Source: an uncultured Blastocatellia bacterium
GTDB lineage: Bacteria; Acidobacteriota; Blastocatellia; Pyrinomonadales; Pyrinomonadaceae
Direction of reading: 5' to 3'
Assembly (NCBI GenBank): GCA_946480785.1
Contig: CAMLLD010000035.1
Span: 1 to 62,503, forward strand
DNA: 62,503 nt
Shown here: positions 8,202-16,776 of the stretch, in pieces
Numbering within the stretch: position 1 is the first letter of the stretch
Layout of the letters: each line of letters opens with the position of its first letter
Program-made: the position numbers and the translations under genes
Notes under the pieces: generated by a model
Database searches by the model: none
What the model was told of the DNA's origin: nothing
What the model saw: the letters and a program-made list of their open reading frames with translations, nothing else

Positions 8202-8771
8202 TTAGACACGTTGCTGCGTGACGCGAAGCAGATTGCCGACGATGCGCGCGCGTCGTTCGGCGGCTTGTCTGCGTCTCAACTCAACTGGAAACCTTCAGCG
8301 GAGCGTTGGAGCATCGCGCAGTGCTTCGAGCACCTGATGACGTCGAACAAGGGGTATCTGCCGATTATCGAAAGCGTGCGCACCGGCAAGAAGCAGACGC
8401 GGTTTGTCGAGCGTCTCCCCGTGTTGCCGGGTCTGGCGGGAAAGCTGCTCATCAAATCGCTGGACCCGGCTTCTACTCGCAAGCTGAAAGCGCCGAAGAA
8501 TTTTCAGCCGGCGCAGAGCGACATCAGCGCCACCATAATCGACGACTTCGCCGCGCAACAGGAACAGTTAATCGAAGGAATGAAGTCGACGAGCCATCTC
8601 GATCTGGAAAAGATCGTGATCACGTCGCCGGCGCTTTCGTTCGTGGCCTACAGCCTGATGGACGGCTATCGCGTTATCGTCACTCACGAAAAACGCCACT
8701 TGCAACAAGCGCAGCGCGTCGCGGAAGAACCCGGCTTTCCAAAAGAATCCGGCTCTCCCAGATCCGCCTAA
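8190..8771 (+). CDS. DinB-like superfamily protein
   Basis: A 193-residue protein of the DinB/YfiT-like four-helix family, whose members are metal-binding proteins often acting as thiol (bacillithiol or mycothiol) transferases or of unknown role. Supporting features are QLNWKPSAERWSIAQCFEHL (residues 30-49), the classical first helix with the His ligand of FEHL, and THEKRHLQQAQRV near residue 165, which gives the HxxxH ligand pair. Three candidate metal-binding His are therefore present. The ATG at 8190 lies in the second copy of a 19-base duplication and is preceded by AGGTGAGC as a weak ribosome site. The gene ends 3 bases before the convergent peptide-binding lipoprotein gene. Substrate is unknown. 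Confidence 0.83.
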   Translation: MNEQLDTLLRDAKQIADDARASFGGLSASQLNWKPSAERWSIAQCFEHLMTSNKGYLPIIESVRTGKKQTRFVERLPVLPGLAGKLLIKSLDPASTRKLKAPKNFQPAQSDISATIIDDFAAQQEQLIEGMKSTSHLDLEKIVITSPALSFVAYSLMDGYRVIVTHEKRHLQQAQRVAEEPGFPKESGSPRSA

Positions 8772-8774
8772 TCT

Positions 8775-10337
8775 CTAGTCCGTGTCCTTGCGGCTGAGGT
8801 TCTTCACGAAGTACCAATCGCCGCTCGCGTTCACCTGAATGTTCTGCACGTTCTTGCGCGCGATCACGATGTTCGATTGATACCACAGCGGAATCACCGG
8901 CACGTCGCGGCTCACGATCTCCTGAATTTTCACGTACAACTCGCGCGCTTTCTGGCGGTCATAAGTATTCACCGCCTGATCGATCAACGCGTCGAGCTCA
9001 GGGTTGCTGTAACGACTGCGATTGCGAGACGAGCGCGTCTGCGTCGGAATCTCCGACGTGGCGAAGAGGTCTTTGTAAAAGATCGGATCCTGGTTGCCGC
9101 CGACCCATTGCCCATAAGCGATCTGAAAATTGCCGCGGCGCTGTTCGTCGAAGAAGGTATTGATTTCGGCGGTCTGGATCTCGACCGGAATGCCCACTTC
9201 TTTCAACTGGTTTTGAATCACGCCCGCATATTGTCTGCCCGCGATACTGCTGCCCGATAGTTTGTAAACGATCGGTTTGTCGCCGCGGAAGTTCGCTTCG
9301 GCCAACAACTTCTTCGCCATTGCGGGATCGTAGTTGTAAACAGTTCCCGGCGAATACGCCCACGACCCTTCGGGCAAAATTGAGTGCGCGAGCTTTCCGT
9401 AACCGAGCAGCAGTTGTTGAATTATGGTCGGGCGATCGATCGCGTACGCGATTGCCTGGCGAACCTTGACGTTGTCGAGCGGTGGCGACGACGTGTTCAG
9501 CGTCAGCAGGTTAAGGTTCGAACCCTGAAACGCCTTCACTTGCAGATTCGGATCCTGTTCCAGCCGCTTGACGGCATCAGGCGAAAGACTCGTCGGCATC
9601 GGCGCGATATCGACACGTCCCGCTTGCAGCTCCGCCTGCAACGCGTTCATGTCCGAAATCACGCGCACGCGCACGTGCTGCAATTGCGCCGGGCCATCCC
9701 AGTACTCGGGGAAGGCCTCGAAGTCACCGATCTGCTGCGTCCCGTCCCAACTTACAAACTTGAATGGTCCAGTGCCGAGCGGATGGGTCTTTTGCGATTC
9801 GTAACTGTCTTTCGGAATGATCGGCACCGGAACGAGGTTCGACAACAACCCCACCCACGGTTTCGTCAGCGTCACCACGACCGTGCGTTGATCCGGCGCT
9901 TCGACGCTCTTGATGTAGCTTCGTTTCTGATCGCCAACGCCTTCAAAAAAACTCGCCGCCTTCGCGAACGTGCTGGAGAAGAGCAGGTCGAGCGTGTACT
10001 TCACGTCGGCAGACGTCATCACACGCCCATCGTGAAATTTCACGCCGTCGTGCAGCGTGAACGTGTGCGTGAGTCCGTCGTCGGAACGTTTGATATCGGA
10101 AGCAAGCTCGCCCACGTAATCAAACTTCTCGTCTTTCTTGACGAGCGAATTGAACATCAACGTGCGCACGCGTTCGCTCGCCGCGTCGACCGAAGGCGAA
10201 CCGATCGGATCGATCGTACGGATGTTGTCGCCGAGCGCGATCACAAACGTCCTGGTGTTGCGGCGACGACACGCAGCCGGCGCAATCATCAGGCTGAGGA
10301 TGAAAAGCGCCAGCAGGATAACGGCGCGTCTGTTCAC
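8775..10337 (-). CDS. Peptide/nickel-type ABC transporter substrate-binding lipoprotein (SBP family 5)
   Basis: A 520-residue extracytoplasmic solute-binding protein of the DppA/OppA/NikA family. The N-terminus is a lipoprotein signal with a long hydrophobic stretch and a lipobox-like APAAC near residues 19-23. Family signatures follow: IRTIDPIGSPSVDAASERV after the signal, HTFTLHDGVKFHDGRVMTSADV near residue 95 (the classical HDGxxFHDG motif), KPWVGLLSNLVPVPIIPK, and VPVIPLWYQSNIVIARKNV near the end. No permease or ATPase gene is adjacent, so it is an orphan binding protein within this window. It overlaps the upstream nagZ-like gene by four bases (ATGA on the minus strand), suggesting co-expression and possibly uptake of muropeptides or glycan fragments. 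That link is inference. Confidence 0.92.
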   Translation of the reverse strand: MNRRAVILLALFILSLMIAPAACRRRNTRTFVIALGDNIRTIDPIGSPSVDAASERVRTLMFNSLVKKDEKFDYVGELASDIKRSDDGLTHTFTLHDGVKFHDGRVMTSADVKYTLDLLFSSTFAKAASFFEGVGDQKRSYIKSVEAPDQRTVVVTLTKPWVGLLSNLVPVPIIPKDSYESQKTHPLGTGPFKFVSWDGTQQIGDFEAFPEYWDGPAQLQHVRVRVISDMNALQAELQAGRVDIAPMPTSLSPDAVKRLEQDPNLQVKAFQGSNLNLLTLNTSSPPLDNVKVRQAIAYAIDRPTIIQQLLLGYGKLAHSILPEGSWAYSPGTVYNYDPAMAKKLLAEANFRGDKPIVYKLSGSSIAGRQYAGVIQNQLKEVGIPVEIQTAEINTFFDEQRRGNFQIAYGQWVGGNQDPIFYKDLFATSEIPTQTRSSRNRSRYSNPELDALIDQAVNTYDRQKARELYVKIQEIVSRDVPVIPLWYQSNIVIARKNVQNIQVNASGDWYFVKNLSRKDTD

Positions 10338-11479
10338 TTGATTGTGCCTCCGTAGACGTAGTTGAGCTTGCTGTTGAGATGGGCTACTTCGTCTGACAAA
10401 GCTTTGAAGCGACCGAGATCGAGCGGGATTGGTTCTTCAACGATGGCTTTCGTGCGCGCGATGCGATGCAGCGATTCGCCGATGCGTTCCGGCGACACGC
10501 GGCCGTCGCGCGCCGCCTGGACGAGGGCTTCGTGACCGCGACGGATGCGTTCCGGCGTGGCGCAGATTAGAAGCATGTCTTCCCCTGCGAGCGTGGCTTT
10601 CACCACTGCGTCGCCGATGTCGTAGTGACGCAGGATGGCGCCCATCTCGAGATCGTCGGTGATGATAAGGTGCTTGTAACCGAGCTCGTCGCGCAGCAGT
10701 TTGGTGACGATGTTGTAGTTCAGCGACGCGGGTTCGAGCAGGCCGCCCGTGGTTTCCTCGCGGATGTCGATGTTCGGAAAACCGCCGTGACTCACCATCA
10801 CGCAGCGAATGCGATCGTCGCGGCGTTGGAACAACTCGATGTACGGCGCGAGGTCCTGCGCGATCAGGTCGTCGTGCGAGAGTTGGACCACCGGCATCTC
10901 TTCGTGTGAATCAACTTCACCCGCGCCGATGCCCGGAAAATGTTTGAGACAGCCGAGACAGCCCGTGCCTTGCAGACCGCGCAAATACACCGTCGTGTAG
11001 CCGAGCACTTCGCCGGGTGAACGGCCGTAGGAGCGCGAGTAAAGACCGTTGGAAAGCAGGTCGCGGTCGTCGGTCATGATCGACATCACAGGCGCGAAGT
11101 TGATGTTGAAGCCGAGCATGCGCAGCGTTTCCCCCGTGATGCGTCCGAGCGCGCGCGCCGCGGCGAGATCGCCGTGTTGGCGAATTGTGCGCGCGGAGGG
11201 CATCGGCGTGAAGATGCGGCGCAGTCGATCGACGAGCCCGCCTTCCTGATCGATGCCGACGAGCAGCGGCGTCGCCACGAGCTCGCGGACGCCGTCGATC
11301 AGCGTGCGGAGTTGCTCGGGTCCGGCAACGTTGCGGCCGAACATGATGACGCCGCCGGGTTGAACTTCGCTGACCAGATCGCGAGTTTCGGCGTCGAGCT
11401 CAGTGCCGGGAAGGCCGATGAATAAGAACTGTCCGATTTGTTGTTCGAGTGAAAGCGAATGAAATTTTTCAGGCAGCAT
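10334..11479 (-). CDS. nagZ: Glycoside hydrolase family 3, beta-N-acetylhexosaminidase (NagZ-like)
   Basis: A 381-residue GH3 enzyme. NagZ enzymes remove N-acetylglucosamine from anhydro-muropeptides during peptidoglycan recycling. Diagnostic motifs are LLVGIDQEGGLVDRL near residue 95, KHFPGIGAGEVDSHEEMP near residue 180 (the KHFPGxGxxxxDSH loop carrying the general-acid Asp-His pair of NagZ), and ITDDLEMGAI near residue 270 with the nucleophile Asp. No signal peptide is seen, in line with cytoplasmic NagZ of Gram-negatives. The first gene of a two-gene minus-strand unit with the peptide-binding lipoprotein. The spacer of about 70 bases to the divergent gene at 11553 should hold promoters for both directions; I could not pick convincing boxes. 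Confidence 0.92.
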   Translation of the reverse strand: MLPEKFHSLSLEQQIGQFLFIGLPGTELDAETRDLVSEVQPGGVIMFGRNVAGPEQLRTLIDGVRELVATPLLVGIDQEGGLVDRLRRIFTPMPSARTIRQHGDLAAARALGRITGETLRMLGFNINFAPVMSIMTDDRDLLSNGLYSRSYGRSPGEVLGYTTVYLRGLQGTGCLGCLKHFPGIGAGEVDSHEEMPVVQLSHDDLIAQDLAPYIELFQRRDDRIRCVMVSHGGFPNIDIREETTGGLLEPASLNYNIVTKLLRDELGYKHLIITDDLEMGAILRHYDIGDAVVKATLAGEDMLLICATPERIRRGHEALVQAARDGRVSPERIGESLHRIARTKAIVEEPIPLDLGRFKALSDEVAHLNSKLNYVYGGTIK

Positions 11480-11552
11480 TTGGGTTGGAAAAGTTTAGCA
11501 CATTTATTCTTTCTGCTTGGTAAGAGGCGCGAACGGATGTATAAACAGCCTC

Positions 11553-14024
11553 GTGCCGCGCGAGATCACCGACCGGGGTCGCGTTGTTGAAGCTGTCCAG
11601 CGTCTCGCTCTTACCGCCGAACTCTTCGAAGAACAAAACGGCAAACAGAAGTACGCCGGCGATCTCGAAGTGATCGTGCAAGGGCGTGATTACGGCAATG
11701 GTAAACGTGTCGGACCTTACGTTCGCCTGCTTGCTTACGACGCGGGCGAAGAGATCATGCGCGAAGGCGAGTGGGGCGGAAATACGTTCTACATCGCTGT
11801 CGCAGGCGCGTTGGACGTTTACGTCGCCGACAACGGTGGGCGCAAAAAGATCAACGTGCTCGATCCCGGCGCGTGTTTCGGTGAGATGGCGCTGCTCGCC
11901 GGCATCGAACGCAACGCCACTGTCGCAGTGCCCGCGAACCAAAGCGCGGTCGTGCTCGAAGTCACGCGCCCGGCGTTGCGGCTGCTGCGCAAACTGCCGA
12001 AGTTTGGACAGATCCTCGACGAGACTTATCGCACGCATGGCTTCGCGCGTGTGCTCGAAGACTTCGCCCACATCACCGACCAGCCGTTGAGCGAACCGCT
12101 CGTCACCGAACTCAAAAAATCGGCGCGCTTCATGGTCTATGGCAAGAACCACGTCCTGTGCAAGGAAGACACGCCCATCGATCGCGCCATCTTCGTCAAG
12201 AGTGGCTGGGTGCGGCGCGCGCGCGGGATTCCGTTTCATGCGGCGTCGCCGGAAGTCGTGATGGGCATGGACGAGAACATCGGCGTCGACTTTCTCGGCG
12301 CCGGAAATTGTCTCGGGCTCGAAGGGATCACGAAGACTGAGACATGGCAGTACAGCGCGAGCTTGATGGCGCGCACCGAAGTGCTCGAGATTTCTTTGAG
12401 CGAGTTTTCTGCGAATCCGAAACTTCGCGAAGAGCTTTTCAACGCGATGTCAGGTTTCTCGAATGCGGATGATTCGTTGCCGCTGACGCTCGAGTCGATC
12501 GCGGACGTGAACGCGTTGAAGTCGGCTGAACAAGCGATTGCCACTGGCGTGATCGACGGCAGCAACGTGCTCGTGATGGACATGGATTTGTGCGTGCGTT
12601 GCGGCAACTGTTCGCTCGCGTGTCACAAGGTGCACGGGCAGTCGCGCTTGTTGCGCCGCGGGATTCAGATCGAACGGCCGTTGCAGATTGGCCGGAAGCG
12701 TTTGCAACACGCGTTGATGCCGCAGGTTTGTCTGCACTGCGCGGATCCGGAATGTTTGACCGGCTGCCCGACGGGATCGATCTTTCGCGATCCGTTGGGC
12801 CAGGTGGATATCGATCGCGAGACCTGCATCGGCTGTTTCGATTGTGCGACTCAGTGCCCGTACGACGCGATCACGATGGTGCCGCGCGAGGCGGCGGGGA
12901 ACGGCCACGGATTCGTTTCGCGCTTCAAACGTGCTTTTAGTTTTCGCATTGAAGAACCGGCCGCGCCGGCCGCCGCGGATGACCTCGTCGCGATCAAATG
13001 TAACCTCTGTGAAAACACACCGCTGAATCCCGCCGGTGTGCGAGGCAAAGCGTATTCGTGCGAAGAGAACTGCCCGACCGGCGCGCTCGTGCGCATCAAC
13101 CCGCTCGAGTATTTCGACGAGGTGAAGTCGTCTCAGGGTTTTGTCTTTAGAGATCAGACGCACGCGATTGGACGCAACATTCACAAGCGCGATCCGGCGG
13201 CGCGCAGGTGGCACATCCTGGGCGTGTTGCTGACGGTGCTTGCTGTTGCGGCGACGGTCTTTGGTCTCGTGCGGTATGGATTCGACGCAGTTATCGCCGG
13301 CACGTGGCTAACGATGCGGTGGCTCACCGGCCTCACGGGTCTCGCCGGTATCGCGGTCGTGATGACGTATCCCTTACGCAAACAGATCTATCGCCGCCGT
13401 GCGGGCGCTTTGCGTTACTGGATGCTGGTCCACGTTTACGCGGGCGTTGTTGCGGGCATCGTGTTGTTGTTGCACTCGGGGCCGCGTCTCGGCGGGTTGC
13501 TCACCGCTCTACTCTACATCGTTTTCGATCTCGTGATCGTGTCCGGTGTTTTGGGCGTCGCTGCTTACATCGTCGCGCCGCGAATCATGACGCGTATCGA
13601 AGGCGAACCGTTGCTCGTCGAGGATCTCGAAACGCGCCGCGCCGAGCTGAGACAGCAAATGACGTCGCTTCTCGAACGCAGCGCAGGCTGGTTGAAAGAA
13701 GAGATTCGCGATCGAGTTTACCCGCGGTTTTCGTCGCGCGCGTTTTTGTGGCGGCAGCTATGGCGGCGCGAAGAGTTGAAATCGTTGCTGGCCCAGGCGC
13801 GGGAAGAGTTCAAGCCCCGAACGACGCGGCTCGCCACGCACGAAGAACGAGAGTTGTTGCTGTCAGCGGTTGAAAGCGCGGTGACGTTGCGGCGCGTCGA
13901 CGCGTTGTTGCTCTTGCATCGTACGCTGCGTTCGTGGATTCCGATTCATGTGGTCTCGACCGCGGTGATGCTCGCGTTGCTGGTCGTGCATATCGTGCAA
14001 GTGATCTTCTTCAATGCCCGTTAA
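11553..14024 (+). CDS. Membrane iron-sulfur protein with two cyclic-nucleotide-binding domains
   Basis: An 823-residue fusion. From the N-terminus: a cNMP-binding domain at about 45-150 (GACFGEMALLAGIERNATV matches the phosphate-binding cassette), a more diverged second one at about 175-300, and a DmsB/HybA-type ferredoxin domain at about 340-510. The ferredoxin part has 16 Cys in four groups (CVRCGNCSLAC, CLHCADPECLTGC, CIGCFDCATQC, KCNLC...CEENC), enough for four [4Fe-4S] clusters. Four or five transmembrane helices follow (about 550-675 and 790-818). Some helices carry spaced His (HVYAGVV...LLLH; HVVSTAV...VVHIV) that could bind haem b. I chose GTG 11553; a TTG at 11517 is in frame but precedes no family sequence. 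It probably exchanges electrons with quinones and passes them to the downstream cytochromes. The stop overlaps the next gene by 11 bases. Confidence 0.88.
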   Translation: MPREITDRGRVVEAVQRLALTAELFEEQNGKQKYAGDLEVIVQGRDYGNGKRVGPYVRLLAYDAGEEIMREGEWGGNTFYIAVAGALDVYVADNGGRKKINVLDPGACFGEMALLAGIERNATVAVPANQSAVVLEVTRPALRLLRKLPKFGQILDETYRTHGFARVLEDFAHITDQPLSEPLVTELKKSARFMVYGKNHVLCKEDTPIDRAIFVKSGWVRRARGIPFHAASPEVVMGMDENIGVDFLGAGNCLGLEGITKTETWQYSASLMARTEVLEISLSEFSANPKLREELFNAMSGFSNADDSLPLTLESIADVNALKSAEQAIATGVIDGSNVLVMDMDLCVRCGNCSLACHKVHGQSRLLRRGIQIERPLQIGRKRLQHALMPQVCLHCADPECLTGCPTGSIFRDPLGQVDIDRETCIGCFDCATQCPYDAITMVPREAAGNGHGFVSRFKRAFSFRIEEPAAPAAADDLVAIKCNLCENTPLNPAGVRGKAYSCEENCPTGALVRINPLEYFDEVKSSQGFVFRDQTHAIGRNIHKRDPAARRWHILGVLLTVLAVAATVFGLVRYGFDAVIAGTWLTMRWLTGLTGLAGIAVVMTYPLRKQIYRRRAGALRYWMLVHVYAGVVAGIVLLLHSGPRLGGLLTALLYIVFDLVIVSGVLGVAAYIVAPRIMTRIEGEPLLVEDLETRRAELRQQMTSLLERSAGWLKEEIRDRVYPRFSSRAFLWRQLWRREELKSLLAQAREEFKPRTTRLATHEERELLLSAVESAVTLRRVDALLLLHRTLRSWIPIHVVSTAVMLALLVVHIVQVIFFNAR

Positions 14025-15435
14025 CAACCAGTTCATCATCATTCGCCAGGACCTGACGATCGACCCGGTCACGATCGTCAGCGAAGGACTGCTAATCGGC
14101 AGGCTGAGCGAGTGTGAGGTGCGGTTGAATCATCCTTCGGTGTCGCGCGTGCAGGCGGGCATCAAGCAGTTTGAGAACGGCTATTACCTGTTCTCGCTGC
14201 GGCCGAAGAACCCGATCATTCTCAACGGCAAACCGGTCGAAGACAACGAAGCGCTCGCGGCGGGCGACATCATCGAGCTTGGACCATTCCATTTAGAGAT
14301 CGACAACGCCGATCACGCGCTGATTATTCGTGTCGAGTTGCGAATCGGCGCGCAGCTTTCGGAAATCGACGTCAGCGATCCGGGGCTGAGTACGGACAAT
14401 CTCCAGGCGCCCACTGATGCGAAAGCGAAGAAGCCGCGCCCCGCGCCGATTGCGGGCACGAAAGCGCTCGACATCTTTTGGGACAAACGCATTCGTGAAG
14501 CAGGGAAGATGGTACGACCGTCGCCGCTGCTGCCGAAAGCGGGCCGACGGAGCGGTAAAGCGCAGTTCAACTGGATGCCGACGAGTGATTTGATTTCGCG
14601 GTGGCCGATCGCGTTTTTTACGTGGGGCGTGATCCTCGTTGCGGCGGGTTCGGTCGCCGCGGCTTACTGGTACACGAGCGCGTTCGCCCCCGGGCCCTTA
14701 GCGAAAGCGCACGCTGCTTCGCAGTTGAGTATGACACCCTCGATCGCTGTAGCGCCGAACAGCGGCTCGTGCACGACGTGTCACGCGTTGAAGGGCGGTA
14801 TGGACCAGCGTTGTGCTGGTTGTCACAATACTGAAGCGTTCAGAGCGACGGTGATCAAGCCGCACGTTGCGGCGGGCATCGGTTGCGCGAGTTGTCACGC
14901 CGAGCATCAGGGATTTGAGTTCGACGCGAAGGCCGGGGCCCTTGCGTCGTGTACGAGTTGTCACAACGACAACAACGCGCATGTGTACAACGGTCGTCGT
15001 GTCGGCACGCCGCATGGCGGCACGTTTGGTTATCCGGTGGTGAATGGCGAGTGGAGCGCGAAGTCGATCAATGATGAGGAGTGGGAGTTGCGGAAGCTGG
15101 CGGTGGTGCGTTTGCCGACTGATTCAGAGCAGAAGTGGCGCAGCAATCAGTTTCACGCGTTGCACGATCAGCGGGTGAAGGTTGTTGCTGGGATCAAGGG
15201 CAACGCGGACGGGCGCTTGTCGTGCAATAGTTGTCACCTGACCTTCGACCCCATTGACCGCACCACACCGCGCACCACGTGCGCCGCCTGTCACAGCACC
15301 GCGAGCGGCAAACCCGACTGCACCTCCTGCCACGTGCAGCACATCTATGATCGAACCCGGCCACAGATTACACGGATCAACCCACCGCCTTATGGCACGG
15401 CACGCAGTCGTTCGAGCCGGGCACTTTGCCTTTGA
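14014..15435 (+). CDS. FHA-domain/heptahaem cytochrome c membrane fusion
   Basis: A 473-residue protein. Residues about 15-95 form a forkhead-associated (FHA) domain: GLLIGRLSECEVRLNHPSVSRVQAGI contains the GR, S and H/R positions that bind phosphothreonine. A transmembrane helix lies near 196-218, and a periplasmic region carries seven CXXCH motifs (CTTCH, CAGCH, CASCH, CTSCH, CNSCH, CAACH, CTSCH) from about residue 250. The topology places FHA in the cytoplasm and haems in the periplasm. It overlaps the cNMP/iron-sulfur gene by 11 bases, so the two are probably made together as an inner-membrane electron-transfer pair. The last 25 or so residues are encoded by a CCACAGATT repeat and then run antisense over the end of the convergent tetrahaem gene (59-base overlap). 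The tail is therefore probably acquired and not functional. Confidence 0.87.
   Translation: MPVNNQFIIIRQDLTIDPVTIVSEGLLIGRLSECEVRLNHPSVSRVQAGIKQFENGYYLFSLRPKNPIILNGKPVEDNEALAAGDIIELGPFHLEIDNADHALIIRVELRIGAQLSEIDVSDPGLSTDNLQAPTDAKAKKPRPAPIAGTKALDIFWDKRIREAGKMVRPSPLLPKAGRRSGKAQFNWMPTSDLISRWPIAFFTWGVILVAAGSVAAAYWYTSAFAPGPLAKAHAASQLSMTPSIAVAPNSGSCTTCHALKGGMDQRCAGCHNTEAFRATVIKPHVAAGIGCASCHAEHQGFEFDAKAGALASCTSCHNDNNAHVYNGRRVGTPHGGTFGYPVVNGEWSAKSINDEEWELRKLAVVRLPTDSEQKWRSNQFHALHDQRVKVVAGIKGNADGRLSCNSCHLTFDPIDRTTPRTTCAACHSTASGKPDCTSCHVQHIYDRTRPQITRINPPPYGTARSRSSRALCL
15359..15379 (+). repeat. Dispersed CCACAGATG-type repeat, copy 2 (3' end of FHA-cytochrome gene)
   Basis: GGCCACAGATTACACGGATC A matches the family in a shorter, CCACAGATTACACGGAT form. 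It lies after the last haem motif of the FHA-cytochrome and encodes RPQITRI. The frame has no stop in the repeat and reads on for 56 more bases, into the convergent gene. Confidence 0.6.
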
Positions 15436-15916
15436 GCGCGGGGCGGGCGGCGATCGCTTTGTCGTGACACACGTTGCAGTTCAAGTGATAAGCGACTTCG
15501 TTGGTTAACTTCGTCGCCGCAGGCTTGTCGGGATATTGGACCGACGGCAACGGCGCGCTGTCATCACCCGCTTGCAGGTGACACGCGCGACAAGTCTTCA
15601 CCGGCTTCGCGTCCGCTTTCGCCAGCGCCTCCGTAGTCAACACCACATCGCGTTCCGAAGTCTTCAACGGCGGTTTCAAACCCGCCGCGGGCTGGTCCGT
15701 GTGATGACACTCAACACACGTCAACACACTCTGCCCATCGGGACTGTACTTCTTCGTCGCGTGGTTCTCGTGATTGAAAGCAACCTCACCGTACTTGTCC
15801 GATTGGCTGTCTTTCGCGAGCGTGACTTCCTTCGGTTGGACCTTGCTCTCTTTCTCCTGAACGACGACAACGCCGAAGCTGATAAAAGCGAGTAGCACAA
15901 TGAGCGGGATTTTCAT
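15377..15916 (-). CDS. Periplasmic tetrahaem cytochrome c (class III/c7-like)
   Basis: A 179-residue exported cytochrome with signal peptide MKIPLIVLLAFISFGVVVVQ and four CXXCH sites (CVECH, CRACH, CNVCH, CVPCH). EVAFNHENHATKKY before the first haem is the typical c3/c7 stretch that supplies distal His ligands. The upstream in-frame ATG at 16033 would add 39 basic residues that overlap the preceding gene and destroy the signal peptide, so the start at 15916 is preferred. It is the last gene of a five-gene minus-strand unit and lies 14 bases after the nonahaem gene. It probably shuttles electrons in the periplasm. The 3' end overlaps the convergent FHA-cytochrome tail. Confidence 0.88.
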   Translation of the reverse strand: MKIPLIVLLAFISFGVVVVQEKESKVQPKEVTLAKDSQSDKYGEVAFNHENHATKKYSPDGQSVLTCVECHHTDQPAAGLKPPLKTSERDVVLTTEALAKADAKPVKTCRACHLQAGDDSAPLPSVQYPDKPAATKLTNEVAYHLNCNVCHDKAIAARPALKGKVPGSNDCVPCHKAVG

Positions 15917-15930
15917 GGCCGCGAATCTTA

Positions 15931-16776
15931 TCACAACGGCATGCGGAAGGTTGCGCCTGAATGACAGCGCTTGCAGTCGTTGAAGCCGAGATCGCCGCCG
16001 AAGGCTCGCTTGCCGGCGTGACAAGTGGCGCACGTCTGTCCGCGCGCGGTGGCGAAGTGTTGGGCCGCGGTCGTTGAACTGACCTGGCGTGTTTGCGGCG
16101 CGCCGGCGGTTAATTTGTGACAGTCAGCGCAGTCGAGTCGTTGGTGTGCGCCGTGATCGGCGTGACTGAACGCGTAGCGAAACGCGCGCGCGTTTGTGCT
16201 CGTGGGTTTGTAGGTTTTCTGATCGTGACAGACGCCGCACGACGCGATCTCGCGACCGCTGTTCGATCTGCTCGTCGGTGTGTGGCACGTGTAGCAGTTA
16301 TTGTGCGCGGCGAGGTTCGCAGGAATCGAATATCCGGCGCGTCGATTTACGGGAGAGTTGTGGCAACTGACGCAACTGTTCGGCGGACGCGCCGCGCCGG
16401 TGTTGTGTTGCGTGTGATCGAAGTTCACGTTGAATGGCTCGTTGAAGCTCGTCGGAAAATTTTTCAGTGGCGGGTTGTTGCTCTTCGTGTCGGTGTGGCA
16501 GATCAGGCACATCGGAATCGCGGGCGTAGTGAACTGGCCGCGATGGCAGTCGGTGCAGGCTTTGTGTCCGGGGAAACGCGGCGTCGCGGAGTTGTCGGTG
16601 CGCTCGTGACACGAGCTGCAGGCGAGCGAGCGATGCTTCGCGCTGCTGTGGAGGAATTTGGAGTAGTCAGTCTCAGGACTTTGGGCCACAGATGAACACA
16701 AAAAGAACAGATTGACGAGCGCGGCGGCAAGCAGCAGTCGACGGTGGAACAATGGTGAGCTGCGAACGCGGGTCAT
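15931..16776 (-). CDS. Exported nonahaem cytochrome c
   Basis: A 281-residue secreted multihaem protein with nine CXXCH motifs: CSSCH, CTDCH, CLICH, CVSCH, CYTCH, CGVCH, CADCH, CATCH and CKRCH. The start at 16776 overlaps the upstream stop (ATGA), which fixes it against the longer frame from 16866. The signal peptide runs RRLLLAAALVNLFFLCSSVAQ; its second half is encoded by a reversed copy of the CCACAGATGAACAC repeat. Distal-ligand His residues are scattered between haems (FDHTQHNTG, FSHADHGAHQ). It resembles the neighbouring 9-haem protein at 16773-17756 in its opening (DYSKFLHSSAKH versus DYTKFSHSTPKH), so the two are probably tandem paralogues. The likely role is long-range periplasmic electron conduction. 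Confidence 0.88.
   Translation of the reverse strand: MTRVRSSPLFHRRLLLAAALVNLFFLCSSVAQSPETDYSKFLHSSAKHRSLACSSCHERTDNSATPRFPGHKACTDCHRGQFTTPAIPMCLICHTDTKSNNPPLKNFPTSFNEPFNVNFDHTQHNTGAARPPNSCVSCHNSPVNRRAGYSIPANLAAHNNCYTCHTPTSRSNSGREIASCGVCHDQKTYKPTSTNARAFRYAFSHADHGAHQRLDCADCHKLTAGAPQTRQVSSTTAAQHFATARGQTCATCHAGKRAFGGDLGFNDCKRCHSGATFRMPL
16684..16713 (+). repeat. Dispersed CCACAGATG repeat, copy 3 (inside a cytochrome signal peptide)
   Basis: GGCCACAGATGAACACAAAA followed by AGAACAGATT. Read on the minus strand it encodes NLFFLCSSVA, the hydrophobic core and cleavage region of the nonahaem cytochrome signal peptide. Confidence 0.65.

Noticed and set aside
15917..16033. Extended N-terminus of the tetrahaem cytochrome
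   Set aside because: The added 39 residues are Arg-rich, overlap the upstream nonahaem coding end and would hide the signal peptide.
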